Origin: Candidatus Pacearchaeota archaeon
GTDB taxonomy: Archaea > Nanobdellota > Nanobdellia > Pacearchaeales > GW2011-AR1
Assembly (NCBI GenBank): GCA_018304105.1
Contig: JAGVWX010000007.1
Location: 36,779 to 100,778 of the forward strand
Reading direction: 5' to 3'
DNA: 64,000 bases
Part shown: positions 54,368 through 64,000 of the stretch, piece by piece
Numbering within the stretch: position 1 is the first letter of the stretch
Layout: each line of letters starts with the position of its first letter
Notes under the pieces: generated by a model
What the model was told of the DNA's origin: nothing
Databases searched by the model: none
What the model saw: only the letters and a program-made list of their open reading frames with translations
Position numbers and translations under genes: made by a program

Positions 54368-55042
54368 TTATTTTGATTCTTTTATTGACGCCCCAGTATA
54401 TTTTCTGTGCGTGGGAAAGGGGGAAGTAGGAAAGTATTTTTCATCTTGAAGCGTGCTATAAATTGCAGATTCCCAGATGATTTTTTCTAATTCTCCGCCA
54501 ATTGGAGCAACAGTCTCCGGAATGTCTGGTGAAGCCCATCTTTCATGGAATGTTTCTCTTAGGTCCGTGTCTTTTTGCATCAATTCATAAGCTTCGTGGG
54601 TGTAAAAAACTCTCGTTGAATAATCCGGAACGGAAGCGCTTTGCATTAAACACTCGAATGATTGTTGAGTGAATGGCTGGTCTTTTGGAAAGGTTGTACC
54701 TCTTGGATTATAAACAACGACTATTGAAGGAGTAAGTTCTCCGCGCCCTAATTCCGGCAGGCAGAAAGATTCTGAGAGCATTGTGAAATTTCTTTCTCTT
54801 GAACTGACATCATAAATTACCCTGAAACGTTTTCTTACGGCAGATTCTGCATTTCCGTCTGCAAAGCCGCGCAGGTAAAGCGGGTCTTGCGTTATGTTTT
54901 GAGTTGGACGAGAGGTTGGCTGGGTTGTTGGGTATTGTATATGTGAGTGATTTTCTACAGGAAGAGAGTGAATTAAAAGGGCACTTGCTGCACCTACAAT
55001 TGCTGCTGAACCAAGCAATACTGAACTTCTGCGTGATACCAT
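54368..55042 (-). CDS. Secreted/membrane-anchored hypothetical protein
   Basis: N-terminal VLLGSAAIVGAASALLIHSL; 224 aa. Confidence 0.5.
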   Translation of the reverse strand: MVSRRSSVLLGSAAIVGAASALLIHSLPVENHSHIQYPTTQPTSRPTQNITQDPLYLRGFADGNAESAVRKRFRVIYDVSSRERNFTMLSESFCLPELGRGELTPSIVVVYNPRGTTFPKDQPFTQQSFECLMQSASVPDYSTRVFYTHEAYELMQKDTDLRETFHERWASPDIPETVAPIGGELEKIIWESAIYSTLQDEKYFPTSPFPTHRKYTGASIKESK

Positions 55043-55078
55043 AAAAATCCAGCTTTAGAGAAGTATTTAAGGATTTCG

Positions 55079-55345
55079 CTAACCGTCTGCTAAATAGGGA
55101 TTTTGTCCAGATAAATAACGAGAGATGTCTAATAGAGTTAAGTCGCGTTGAGGATATTCAATTTGCTGTTGAGGTATTTGCCGAGGAGTTTTTGGTTGAG
55201 GAGCTGGCTGTTTTTTTTGAGGCTTACCAAAATAAAACCCGAATAAAAATGGGCCACGCATTATCTGCTGGTTTAATTCCCAGACGATTGCTTGATGCAT
55301 ATTCTCAATAAAGCATCTGGTTGGTCGGTCGTGTGGAATGCACAT
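55079..55345 (-). CDS. Small hypothetical protein
   Basis: 88-aa ORF, Pro/Gln-rich C-terminal half; same strand as the adjacent secreted protein gene. Confidence 0.35.
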   Translation of the reverse strand: MCIPHDRPTRCFIENMHQAIVWELNQQIMRGPFLFGFYFGKPQKKQPAPQPKTPRQIPQQQIEYPQRDLTLLDISRYLSGQNPYLADG

Positions 55346-55437
55346 GGGAAAATTTGTTCTTAGAAATATTTAAGTTTAATGAGCTTTGAGTATACAGAAT
55401 ACAAAAGAGTTTTAAAAAAGCTTTTCTTGTTTTTGGG

Positions 55438-56310
55438 ATGAAGATTTTGGCGATTGGCGATTTCCATGGAAAGTTTCCCGGGAAGTTTGAAAAGATAATA
55501 AAGAAAGAGAAAGTTGATATGGTTGTAAGCGTTGGAGACCACTCGGCGGTTGAAGAGTGGTACAAATATATTTTGGTATTTTTTAGGAATCTGAAGGCGA
55601 CAGGTGAGAGAATGTCTGCGGAGGAATATTTTGGAAAGGCGAGATTCAAGAAACTGTTGAAGAAAGATTTTGAAGCGGGGAAAATGGTTTTTAGGAAGCT
55701 GAATGAGATTGGAAAAAAAATTCCGACGGTTTTTATTTATGGGAATGGTGACGATGATTGGTATAGGTATCCGTTTGACAGGCGAATAGGAGTTGACAAG
55801 AAAAGACTTAAATTTTTGAAGAAGCAGAAGAATCTGATTAGTATTAATTATAGAACTAAAGTTGTTAAGGGTTACAGATTTTTGGGATTTGGGGGATATA
55901 TGGATACTGATGAAATGTTGAAGAGGCAGTCTTATGATTCGATGGAGGCAACTGTCGGGAGAAGAAAGAGAAGAGCGAGGAGCAAAAAGAAATTGGACTC
56001 AATGTTGAAGAATGTCGGGAAGAACGACAAAGCGATTTTTGTTTTTCATTACACGCCGCGAGGGGTTTTTGATGTAATTAAAGACAGGAAAAACGTTTTT
56101 CATGGAGAGAATATGGGAATAAGCATTTTTAGCGACGCGATAAAGAAAAAGAAACCGGTGTTTGCGTTGTGTGGGCATATGCATGAGTATCAAGGAATGA
56201 AGAAGCTGCACGGAGTGCCTGTGATAAACCCCGGAGATGCCGGGCATGGGAAGTGCGCGGTGATTGAGATTAAAGATAAAAAACTCTTGAGAGTTAGGTT
56301 TATTAAGTAA
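55438..56310 (+). CDS. Calcineurin-like metallophosphoesterase
   Basis: ILAIGDFHGKFPGKFEK, VVSVGDHS, YGNGDDD, CGHMHEYQG, NPGDAGHG. Confidence 0.85.
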   Translation: MKILAIGDFHGKFPGKFEKIIKKEKVDMVVSVGDHSAVEEWYKYILVFFRNLKATGERMSAEEYFGKARFKKLLKKDFEAGKMVFRKLNEIGKKIPTVFIYGNGDDDWYRYPFDRRIGVDKKRLKFLKKQKNLISINYRTKVVKGYRFLGFGGYMDTDEMLKRQSYDSMEATVGRRKRRARSKKKLDSMLKNVGKNDKAIFVFHYTPRGVFDVIKDRKNVFHGENMGISIFSDAIKKKKPVFALCGHMHEYQGMKKLHGVPVINPGDAGHGKCAVIEIKDKKLLRVRFIK

Positions 56311-56327
56311 TAATTTTTCTGAAAGTC

Positions 56328-56753
56328 ATGGTGAAGAAAAAGGCAGCTAAAGAAGAAGATAGCAAGGGAATGTCGCTGGACGATGCTTTTGCCGACGATG
56401 ATGATGTTGAATATGCAAAGTCAAAACCTGCGAAAAAATTGGAGAAGAAAGTTGAGAAAGTTGAGAGTTCAAACGAAGAAGTTACGATAAGCGTTAAAGG
56501 AAGCAAGCCGATAGGTAATCTCAAGAAAGGAGATAAGATTAAAGTTGACGGCTTGACCCTTGAGGTTGATGCGCAAGTTATTTTGATTGACCATGGCACG
56601 ACAAAGGAAATGGCAGTCGAGTGTTTTGACCCGAAGACGGATAAGGATTACCAAGTGAGGTATTTTGATGATCAAGTAGATACTTCTGTTGAAGTTTATT
56701 CTTTGGAAGAAATTGTTTACAGCCGAATGAGAGTCAAGAAGATTGAGTGGTAA
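56328..56753 (+). CDS. Hypothetical protein with charged N-terminus
   Basis: 141 aa; low-complexity K/E/D N-terminus plus a compact C-terminal domain. Confidence 0.55.
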   Translation: MVKKKAAKEEDSKGMSLDDAFADDDDVEYAKSKPAKKLEKKVEKVESSNEEVTISVKGSKPIGNLKKGDKIKVDGLTLEVDAQVILIDHGTTKEMAVECFDPKTDKDYQVRYFDDQVDTSVEVYSLEEIVYSRMRVKKIEW

Positions 56754-57125
56754 TTAGTCTAAGACTTTTGCGTGTTCTAAGTTTTTAAAATGATTGTCAA
56801 GAGTAAAAACCTTGCATTTGCTTTCTAAGGCAGTTGTGTAAATAATTGAGTCAGCCATTGGTAGTTTATTTTTTACAGAAATGTCTGCTGCTTTCTCGCA
56901 TAATTCTACAGAAGGACTCATAAGCAAGCTTTTGGATTTTATGAAATCTAAACTTTTCTTAATGTCTTGTTTAGCGTATTTGTTCAAGAGCATTTTCTTT
57001 TTTATCTCAAATAGGGAAAGTGTTGACAGGATGAGAGAAGATTCAGAATCTATTATGTCTTTGAAACCGCCGTTGATTATGTACTCAAGCCAAATTGAAG
57101 AGTCTATTAGTTTAGAATCTATCAT
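56754..57125 (-). CDS. PIN-domain toxin (VapC-like)
   Basis: KLIDSSIWLEYIINGG; KLPMADSIIYTTALESKCKVFTLDNHFKNL. Confidence 0.85.
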   Translation of the reverse strand: MIDSKLIDSSIWLEYIINGGFKDIIDSESSLILSTLSLFEIKKKMLLNKYAKQDIKKSLDFIKSKSLLMSPSVELCEKAADISVKNKLPMADSIIYTTALESKCKVFTLDNHFKNLEHAKVLD

Positions 57126-57327
57126 CTTCGTCTCTTAGGTCTTTTAGTATTCTTTTTCTTGAGAGTTTGCCGTATTTTTTACCCAAAAATCCTGCGATTG
57201 ATTTTTTTGTCCGCTCAATGGCTAGCTTATTTATTGTTTCTTCGTATGATTTTGCTTCCAGCTCCTGCTTTAATTTTTTTAAGAGCTGCAGTGTTCTTGT
57301 GTTAATCTGAATTGTTGTTTTTTCCAT
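57112..57327 (-). CDS. VapB-like antitoxin
   Basis: MEKTTIQINTRTLQLLKKLKQELEAKSYEETINKLAIERTKKS; overlaps the start of the PIN toxin gene. Confidence 0.75.
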   Translation of the reverse strand: MEKTTIQINTRTLQLLKKLKQELEAKSYEETINKLAIERTKKSIAGFLGKKYGKLSRKRILKDLRDEDDRF

Positions 57328-57446
57328 TAGGTTATATAGTTATATAGTATATAAATTTTCTGATTTGTTTCTATTCTTGAGGTCGCTATTATCTGTGATA
57401 ACGTCGTTTACATTTGGTTTATTAATTAGTTTGTCTAAAATTCTCG

Positions 57447-57830
57447 ATGGATAAAGTTGTGCATTTCGAGATTCCTTATAATGATGCAGGGAGGGCGACA
57501 AAATTTTACTCGGAGGTTTTTGATTGGGATATTGAAGCAGTTCCGGAAATGAATTATCATATGGTTCGGACAGTTGAAGTGGACAAGAAGAGAATGCCAA
57601 AGGTGAAGGGCGCGATAAATGGCGGGATGTTCAAGAGAGATGGGCTGCTGAAGGGGCCGCTTATTACAATAGATGTTAAAGATATCGAAGATACTATTGA
57701 GAAGATTGAAGAGAATGGCGGGAAGGTCGTTAGGGAGAAGATGAACATCGGAGATATGGGATATGTTGCTTATTTCTCAGACAGCGAGGGAAATATTGTT
57801 GGGCTTTGGGAAACTATGAAGAAGTCTTGA
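57447..57830 (+). CDS. Glyoxalase/VOC-family protein
   Basis: VVHFEIPYNDAGRATKFYSEVFDWDIE...GYVAYFSDSEGNIVGLWE. Confidence 0.9.
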   Translation: MDKVVHFEIPYNDAGRATKFYSEVFDWDIEAVPEMNYHMVRTVEVDKKRMPKVKGAINGGMFKRDGLLKGPLITIDVKDIEDTIEKIEENGGKVVREKMNIGDMGYVAYFSDSEGNIVGLWETMKKS

Positions 57831-58005
57831 ATGGATAAATAGCTTAAATTTTCAGAGACTGATATTGTTAATGATTTTGTTCGGTCAGGGAATGAGGTGG
57901 GGTGGGAAGAACAACCTTTGGTTCCATAGTTTCTTTATTGATATATGACTATTGTCAAGTGACTACAAACAGAAGGTTTAAATAGAATAAAAGTTCTTGA
58001 GATGT

Positions 58006-58752
58006 ATGAAAGAAAAATCTTCAAGAATGTGGGGCTGGAAGAAAAAGGCGGCTGTAATTGTATTGGCTGGCTTAGCTGCTGCTGGCGCGGCTGCGGTAGT
58101 AAATGTTTTTAGGAACGAAGATGCTCGCTGGGCGCAGAGACAACGAGCGGGGATTGTTTCGGCGGTTTGCGCGCAAAATGCGGATGCGAATTATAGAGCA
58201 GTTCAAGAAAAGATTTATGATGGCTCGTTGCAAGATTCTTTATCTGAAGAAGTTATTGTTGGGTTGCAAGATAGCCTAAATATTTCTGATTTGCAGGCGC
58301 GCTCGCTAGCCCAATCGCAATCAGAATTTTATTCTTTCTTGAGACGGAATTATGCGAGCGGCGTTGACCGTAAAAGAATTGAAGATGATGCGTTGACGAG
58401 TCAGGGAAATGCGCTTGAACAACAGCTCGGAAACTCGTTAAAATCTTGTGGCGTATCATTTGATGAAGATGTTTTGGATAGAGCAATGCTTGGGTTTGCA
58501 GTGGGAGGTTATAAGGGGCGCTGGACTGGTCAGAAAAGAGTAGGCGACTTTCGTTTTGAAGCTCCAGCGTATAATTTTTATTCAGACTTGCTTAAAAATC
58601 CTAGAAGAAAATACTTGTATAATTTGACTTGGCCTCCCTTTAGACTTTCTTTTGAGTATGTAGCTCAAAAAGCAGACAAGAACAACGACAAACTCATCAC
58701 AGTTAGAGAAGCTATTGATCAACTCAGAGAAGAACTTAAGGGGATAAAATAA
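58006..58752 (+). CDS. Secreted/membrane-anchored protein with EF-hand-like C-terminal motif
   Basis: N-terminal TM AAVIVLAGLAAAGAAAVVNVF; DKNNDKLITVREAIDQL fits a single EF-hand loop. Confidence 0.55.
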   Translation: MKEKSSRMWGWKKKAAVIVLAGLAAAGAAAVVNVFRNEDARWAQRQRAGIVSAVCAQNADANYRAVQEKIYDGSLQDSLSEEVIVGLQDSLNISDLQARSLAQSQSEFYSFLRRNYASGVDRKRIEDDALTSQGNALEQQLGNSLKSCGVSFDEDVLDRAMLGFAVGGYKGRWTGQKRVGDFRFEAPAYNFYSDLLKNPRRKYLYNLTWPPFRLSFEYVAQKADKNNDKLITVREAIDQLREELKGIK

Positions 58753-58758
58753 TCGAAG

Positions 58759-59010
58759 ATGGAAGAAAATCAAAGGCCGGGAACGAACGCATTGGAACGG
58801 GAGGCGTCACTTATTCCTAATGCTGAGAAAAGCGAGACGCTCCGTTATGCGCCTGTTAGAAAAAATAGTTTAAAATTTAAATCTAATGTCTTAGCCTGTG
58901 TTCTTATCGCTGCTTCGCTTATTGCAGGAGCGTATGCTTCATGCAGGGCTTATGTTAATTATATGTCTGAATCCATAGAAGCGGCAGTAACTATTCCGAT
59001 TTCTCAATAA
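58759..59010 (+). CDS. Small membrane protein
   Basis: 83 aa; TM VLACVLIAASLIAGAYASC. Confidence 0.4.
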   Translation: MEENQRPGTNALEREASLIPNAEKSETLRYAPVRKNSLKFKSNVLACVLIAASLIAGAYASCRAYVNYMSESIEAAVTIPISQ

Positions 59011-59114
59011 GTTATGCTCTGCAGGTTGGAACTCCATTTGCCTGAATTCTGCAAGTTCCCTTAGGGCAGCATTTTGAATAATCTTTACCTTTGCATTTTT
59101 CTTCGTTATTATCG

Positions 59115-60179
59115 TCACAAGTATTTGCAAACATAACCATATCCTCCACCAATCTCTATCCTTTTACAAGGTGCTGCATTATTTGGGCAGCAGAGTTTTC
59201 CTCCTTGTAACGCCTCGAATTCTGTGCATTTGGTTTCTGACGCAGAATCGCAAGATGATTTTACGCAATAGGGTGTTTTTACTTTGGCTATAACTTCTCC
59301 AAATAGGCCTTTGATTTCCTGGTAATGCGTACCACATTTTTCTTCGACTTTGCAACAAATATTCCAGGTGGTTGTTGGCCCAGAAGTTTGAACTATCTCT
59401 CCAGGACATCTCTGTTTATCTGTTGGACAGTCAGATGCAGTACAGAATCCGCCGAGTGTTACTTTCAGGGCACTAATTACTTTCGTACAGGTTTGTGTGG
59501 ACTTGACACAGCACATCTTTTCAACACAGCATTCTTCATCTGCCATGCAGCATGTTTTATAAGGATTAAATAGATTTCCTGTGTCGCCGCATTTTATTTT
59601 GCCATTACCATCGCAGCCATTGCATTCACATGTAGTTGATTTTGGTTTACAAGTTAATCCATTAAGGCATCTGCCTGCGTTGCACGTGTCTTCTGTATTT
59701 GCTCCAGATTCTCCACATATCGGCGGAATATTTGCAGGTGGCGGGGGCGGTGGAGCGACAACTTGCCCGGTTATGGGTGGGGAAGTTAGTGGTTCTGGTG
59801 GTGTATAGTTTGAATTTGGAGGTGCTTCCTGAGCTGCAATAACAGCCCCCATAATGTAGATAATATCATCGAGGTTTATATCTAAACCAGGGCCAGGGCA
59901 TTGCAAATATGACTTGACGATATCTGGAGTGTCAGCTTTGTTGCAGCAATCTAAAATATTTTTCCGAAAGTCCACTGACAGGCGAGAATTATCGCAGACG
60001 CATATTTTAGCTTTAATAATTGACGGGGCATAATTGCTTTTACATGTATAATCGTCGGAAATAGTCGGTGCCAAAAATGAGGGTATAAAGTCAGCAGGTT
60101 TTGAAAAAGCGAGGAAAAATACCAGACTGAAATAAATTGACAGAGAAATAATAAGCAGGACACCTACCTCTTTTTTCAT
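59115..60179 (-). CDS. Secreted Cys-rich protein
   Basis: Signal/TM GVLLIISLSIYFSLVFFLAF; dense CC/CxxC motifs (KTCCMADEECCVEKMCCVKSTQTC). Confidence 0.65.
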   Translation of the reverse strand: MKKEVGVLLIISLSIYFSLVFFLAFSKPADFIPSFLAPTISDDYTCKSNYAPSIIKAKICVCDNSRLSVDFRKNILDCCNKADTPDIVKSYLQCPGPGLDINLDDIIYIMGAVIAAQEAPPNSNYTPPEPLTSPPITGQVVAPPPPPPANIPPICGESGANTEDTCNAGRCLNGLTCKPKSTTCECNGCDGNGKIKCGDTGNLFNPYKTCCMADEECCVEKMCCVKSTQTCTKVISALKVTLGGFCTASDCPTDKQRCPGEIVQTSGPTTTWNICCKVEEKCGTHYQEIKGLFGEVIAKVKTPYCVKSSCDSASETKCTEFEALQGGKLCCPNNAAPCKRIEIGGGYGYVCKYL

Positions 60180-60267
60180 TTTATCTTAGATTACTTAACA
60201 ATTATATAGTTTTCGGTTTAAGTTTGAAAACAATTAAGCTTATAACTTAGTTAGAATAGATTTCTGT

Positions 60268-60981
60268 ATGGAAGTTAAGGGAATTAGAATCGAGTATCTT
60301 GGGCATTCGGGGTTTTTTGTAAACGGGGGCGGCAGGGATATAGCGATAGACCCGTACAACATTTCAAACAATGCGCCGAAAGCGGATTTAATATTGATAA
60401 CGCACAGCCATTATGACCATTGTTCGATAAAAGACATACAGAAAATAAAGAAAGATGGGGCAATAGTTGTAATTCCCGCGGACGCGCAATCAAAGATAGC
60501 CAAAATAGACAATGTTGACATGCAGATAATTGAGCCGGGAGATGAACTGCAGTTTGGGAATATTAAAGTTGAAGCGGTGCCGGCGTACAATGTGGATAAG
60601 GAATTTCATTCTAAACGAGACGGCTGGATGGGTTTTGTGGTTAAGTTCAATGATGTAGTGGTTTACCATAGCGGTGACAGCGATAAAATTCCTGAAATGC
60701 AGAATCTTACGGGTTATGGGAAACACGGCATGGAGTTTGTTGCTTTGCTTCCGGTTTCAGGAAAGTATGTTATGAATGTAGAAGAGGCTGTAGATGCCGC
60801 TTCGCTGATTTCGCCTGACTTGGTGATTCCGATGCATTATGGGGCGGGAATTGCGGGAACGGTTGATGACGCTAAGAAGTTTGTTGAACTTTGCAGGGAA
60901 AAGGGATTAAGGGCGGAAATGCTGGAGAAGATTTACCTGCCATATCGCTCTAGCCAGAATGAACAAGATTATAGCTATTGA
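60268..60981 (+). CDS. Metallo-beta-lactamase-fold hydrolase (UlaG-like)
   Basis: YLGHSGFFVNGGGRDIAIDPYN; LITHSHYDHCS; VVYHSGDSDKIPEM; VIPMHYG. Confidence 0.9.
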   Translation: MEVKGIRIEYLGHSGFFVNGGGRDIAIDPYNISNNAPKADLILITHSHYDHCSIKDIQKIKKDGAIVVIPADAQSKIAKIDNVDMQIIEPGDELQFGNIKVEAVPAYNVDKEFHSKRDGWMGFVVKFNDVVVYHSGDSDKIPEMQNLTGYGKHGMEFVALLPVSGKYVMNVEEAVDAASLISPDLVIPMHYGAGIAGTVDDAKKFVELCREKGLRAEMLEKIYLPYRSSQNEQDYSY

Positions 60982-61031
60982 CGCTATTTTGACAATATTA
61001 ATTAATGCTTCTGTTGAATCGTTTTGTTTAC

Positions 61032-61319
61032 TCATTTTCTCTTCAATAACTCTTTTTTTATTTCCCTTAGGTCTAGCCGTATATCTTCTAGTTCTTTGTA
61101 TCTTATAAGTTTTTGCTCAGTCTCCTCCTGATTTAGGCTTATGCTCTTTATCTGGAGATAAACATTTGATAAAACAAATGCCAATATTAATATCAATGAG
61201 GCAACTGCGATGAACAGGATATTCAAAAGAGAGCCAGTTGCAGAGTATACATAATAATTAATGTCAAATTCTATTATTGCTATAATTATTCCCCATAGCT
61301 CCCAATTTGACTGAGCCAT
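61032..61319 (-). CDS. Small membrane protein with coiled-coil tail
   Basis: Two TM segments followed by a charged helix. Confidence 0.5.
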   Translation of the reverse strand: MAQSNWELWGIIIAIIEFDINYYVYSATGSLLNILFIAVASLILILAFVLSNVYLQIKSISLNQEETEQKLIRYKELEDIRLDLREIKKELLKRK

Positions 61320-61380
61320 CTTATCAATTGAATGTTTTCAGTTAATAAAAATTTATATATCTTGGAGTTTAGGGATTGAG

Positions 61381-62433
61381 ATGGAACAAATTAATTTTTT
61401 GGTTGGAAGCGAGAAGAGATTTTATGATTGGATTTCGGGGTTGAATGAAAAAGATAAAGTCGCTTTGCTTAGTCACGTTGATTCAGATGGGGTTGCAAGC
61501 GCGAAGATTGTTAATGAAGTTGTTGACGCAGATATATTGAAATTAGTTAATTATGAAGAACTTAATGATGAATTGATTTTGAGATTAAAGAGTCAGAAGA
61601 TAAAAAGATTAATTCTTACAGACCTGGCGATGGACGATATGAAATTTGTCAAGAAGGCGGGAAAGGAGTTTGATGTGTTGTGGATAGATCATCATAAGAT
61701 AATGGAAGACGTGAATTCTGATAAAATTGTTTATTTAAACCCGGGCGGAAATAATCTTTATTGCGCGGCGTATCTTTGTTATTATCTTTTTTCTAAGATT
61801 CAGAATTTAGAAGATCACGATTGGCTTGTCGCCTGCGCATGCTTGTCAGATTTTACTGTTTACAAAAATCGGAAATGGATGGAAGAAATTTTTGAGAAAT
61901 ACAACGACAAAACAAAGATAGAACCGATGAGTTTGGAAAATGGCCCTATTCAGAATCTTAAGAGGACGCTTGAGTTTGCGATTATTTATTTTAAGACGAA
62001 AAAGGAGCTGGATAAAATATTGAATCTTATTGGTAAAAATATTAATGGTATGAAAATTCTTGAGAGTTATGCGAGAGAAGTAGAAAATGAGATTAATTCT
62101 GTTGTTAAAAGATTCGAGAAAGAAAAAGAAGAAATTAATGGAAGATTGGTTTTTAAGTTCGAGCCGAAATTTGAGATTGGCTCACTTGCTTCTACCACTA
62201 TCAGCAACATGAAATCTCCCGATAAGACTGTGATTTTGATAAGGCCGATTGATGAGAAGATGTGCGCGGTCTCAATGAGAAGACAGAATTCTGGGGAAGA
62301 CATGGACAAACTGATGAAAAACGCTTTGCAGGGGTTAGAGAATTCGGGGGGCGGAGGGCATATTCCCGCCGCGGGAGGACATTTTTTGAGGAAAGATCTT
62401 GAAAAATTCAAAGAGAAACTTAAACGGTTGTGA
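61381..62433 (+). CDS. DHH-family phosphoesterase
   Basis: LLSHVDSDGVASAKIV, LWIDHHKIM, C-terminal GGGGHIPAAGGHF. Confidence 0.92.
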   Translation: MEQINFLVGSEKRFYDWISGLNEKDKVALLSHVDSDGVASAKIVNEVVDADILKLVNYEELNDELILRLKSQKIKRLILTDLAMDDMKFVKKAGKEFDVLWIDHHKIMEDVNSDKIVYLNPGGNNLYCAAYLCYYLFSKIQNLEDHDWLVACACLSDFTVYKNRKWMEEIFEKYNDKTKIEPMSLENGPIQNLKRTLEFAIIYFKTKKELDKILNLIGKNINGMKILESYAREVENEINSVVKRFEKEKEEINGRLVFKFEPKFEIGSLASTTISNMKSPDKTVILIRPIDEKMCAVSMRRQNSGEDMDKLMKNALQGLENSGGGGHIPAAGGHFLRKDLEKFKEKLKRL

Positions 62434-62507
62434 TTTTTCTTATTTCTTGCACAACAATCAAATATTTAAACAGGAGCAACGAGATTTTAACAATAAATTG
62501 AGGACGT

Positions 62508-63632
62508 ATGTTCTCGAATAAACAATGTAAGGAGGTACTGAAAAAAGTGGTACTAGATTTTGCAAAAGAAGCCATTGCCAATGCGGGCAAGAACAGCATC
62601 AATTTTGATGAGTTGAGAGCTGGAAAAGCGAATATTAAAGTTTTTGGAGTTGGCGGTGCGGGTTGCAACTCTGTAACATGGTTGTTCAATAAAGGAATTT
62701 CTGGGGCAACTGTTTATGGTGTTAATACTGACGCGCTGCATCTTTCAATTACGAAAGCTGATGAGAAAGTCCTAATTGGCAAGGAACTAACTCGTGGTCT
62801 TGGTGCGGGCGGAAAGCCAAAAGTCGGAATGGAGGCTGCTAAGGAGTCTGTCTCTGAATTGAAAAGAGCGACTGGCGGCGCGGACATGGTTTTCATCGTT
62901 ACCGGGCTTGGCGGAGGAACTGGAACTGGCGCTTCACCTATCATAGCTCAATTAGCTAAGGAGTCTGGAGCAGTTGTTATTGCGGTTGCTACGATGCCTT
63001 TTGACTGCGAGAAAGTCAGACAAGATAAGGCTGAATTTGGCTTACAAGAATTGACAGAGGTTGTTGATACAGCGATTCTAATCGATAATAATCGACTTGT
63101 AGATATTGCTGGTAATTTGCCTATGGAACAAGCATTTGCGGTTGCGAACGAATTGATAAGTACAATGATTAAAGGTATAGTTGAGACTATTACGCTTCCA
63201 TCATTGATTAACTTAGACTATGCGGACGTTTCTGCAATTATGAAGAACGGCGATGTCGCTGTTATTGGTGTTGGCGAGGCTGACACACAAGACAGAGTTG
63301 GCGAGGCTGTTCGACAGGCATTGACACAACCATTATTGGATGTTGACTACAGAGGTGCGACAGGAGCGCTTGTCCATATAACATGCGGGCCAGACTTCAA
63401 ACTTGAGGAATTCGCAGGAGTTGGTGAACTCGTAACAGAGAACATCAGCAACGATGCACAGGTTATTATCGGAGCAAGAATCAACAAAGACTTTGCTAAC
63501 AAGGTCAGAGTTATTACGATTATGACTGGTGTAAAGTCCCCATATATTTTGGGAAGAGAAGCCTTCAGGAAAGAAGAGAAGGGCGGCATGAAGCCAGAAA
63601 TGTCTGATCTTGGAATAGAAGTTTTCAGATAA
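62508..63632 (+). CDS. ftsZ: Cell division protein FtsZ
   Basis: FGVGGAGCNSV, GLGGGTGTGASPIIAQLAKE; start may instead be GTG at 62547 after the AAGGAGGT at 62528-62535. Confidence 0.96.
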   Translation: MFSNKQCKEVLKKVVLDFAKEAIANAGKNSINFDELRAGKANIKVFGVGGAGCNSVTWLFNKGISGATVYGVNTDALHLSITKADEKVLIGKELTRGLGAGGKPKVGMEAAKESVSELKRATGGADMVFIVTGLGGGTGTGASPIIAQLAKESGAVVIAVATMPFDCEKVRQDKAEFGLQELTEVVDTAILIDNNRLVDIAGNLPMEQAFAVANELISTMIKGIVETITLPSLINLDYADVSAIMKNGDVAVIGVGEADTQDRVGEAVRQALTQPLLDVDYRGATGALVHITCGPDFKLEEFAGVGELVTENISNDAQVIIGARINKDFANKVRVITIMTGVKSPYILGREAFRKEEKGGMKPEMSDLGIEVFR

Positions 63633-63693
63633 ACTCAGTTATTTATTTTTTATTTTTCTTCTTCTTTTTTTATTTTTACCTTCATGAAGTTTT

Positions 63694-63858
63694 TTACAAT
63701 AGAGAAAGAGTAAACTGATTATTGTAACCAATATAGATTAAAATTCTGCTTTGTAATACATCTCTTCCAATTAAACAGCAAATATCTTGCCCATCTAATG
63801 ATGCTCCAATAAATGGCCCTTCATAAATGAGTCCGTGCGAAGGAATAAGCATCCTCAT
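63694..63858 (-). pseudogene. C-terminal fragment of a retropepsin-like aspartyl protease family protein
   Basis: Reverse-strand reading MRMLIPSHGLIYEGPFIGASLDGQDICCLIGRDVLQSRILIYIGYNNQFTLSLL*; LIGRDVL...Y.G..N.FTL pattern; no full-length ORF. Confidence 0.4.
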
Positions 63859-64000
63859 GAAATATTGATAGCGTTCGTGATCTTTTGAAGAAGGAGTATT
63901 AAATTAGGCGCGGGAAATCTACACCTTTCAAGGTGGGGATGAGAGCGCCCCAAACTATTTTTAGTAAAAAGATTATAAAAAAGTGAACAAGATTGTTGTT

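Overview
AT-rich archaeal chromosome segment, most consistent with a DPANN-type (Woese-/Pacearchaeota-like) lineage; the taxonomy is inferred from gene content and was not tested. Housekeeping genes seen: valS, aRF1 with an intein, metG plus a separate tRNA-binding-domain protein, gatE-like, aspS, asnS, minD, ftsZ, nac, rpl15e, Sec61-beta, nth, an M3 peptidase, uppP, lgt, an MgtE-like transporter, an Lrp-like regulator and a DHH phosphoesterase. There are three toxin-antitoxin pairs, many secreted or membrane proteins, and one intron-containing tRNA-Asn. The strongest leads are: (1) a 3455-aa LamG adhesin-like membrane protein ending in a duplicated helix-turn-helix domain, behind a long leader with a 19-bp perfect inverted repeat and two hairpins that share loop motifs; (2) three tandem hairpin repeats derived from the 5' end of tRNA-Asn, directly upstream of tRNA-Asn and asnS; (3) an intein directly after the catalytic GGQ of aRF1; (4) loss of the GAD domain from both AspRS and GatE; (5) families of intergenic MITE-like elements carrying a (CCCN)3CCC G-quadruplex/i-motif tract; (6) a 99-bp perfect direct repeat bracketing lgt, a Cys-rich surface protein gene and its pseudogene copy.
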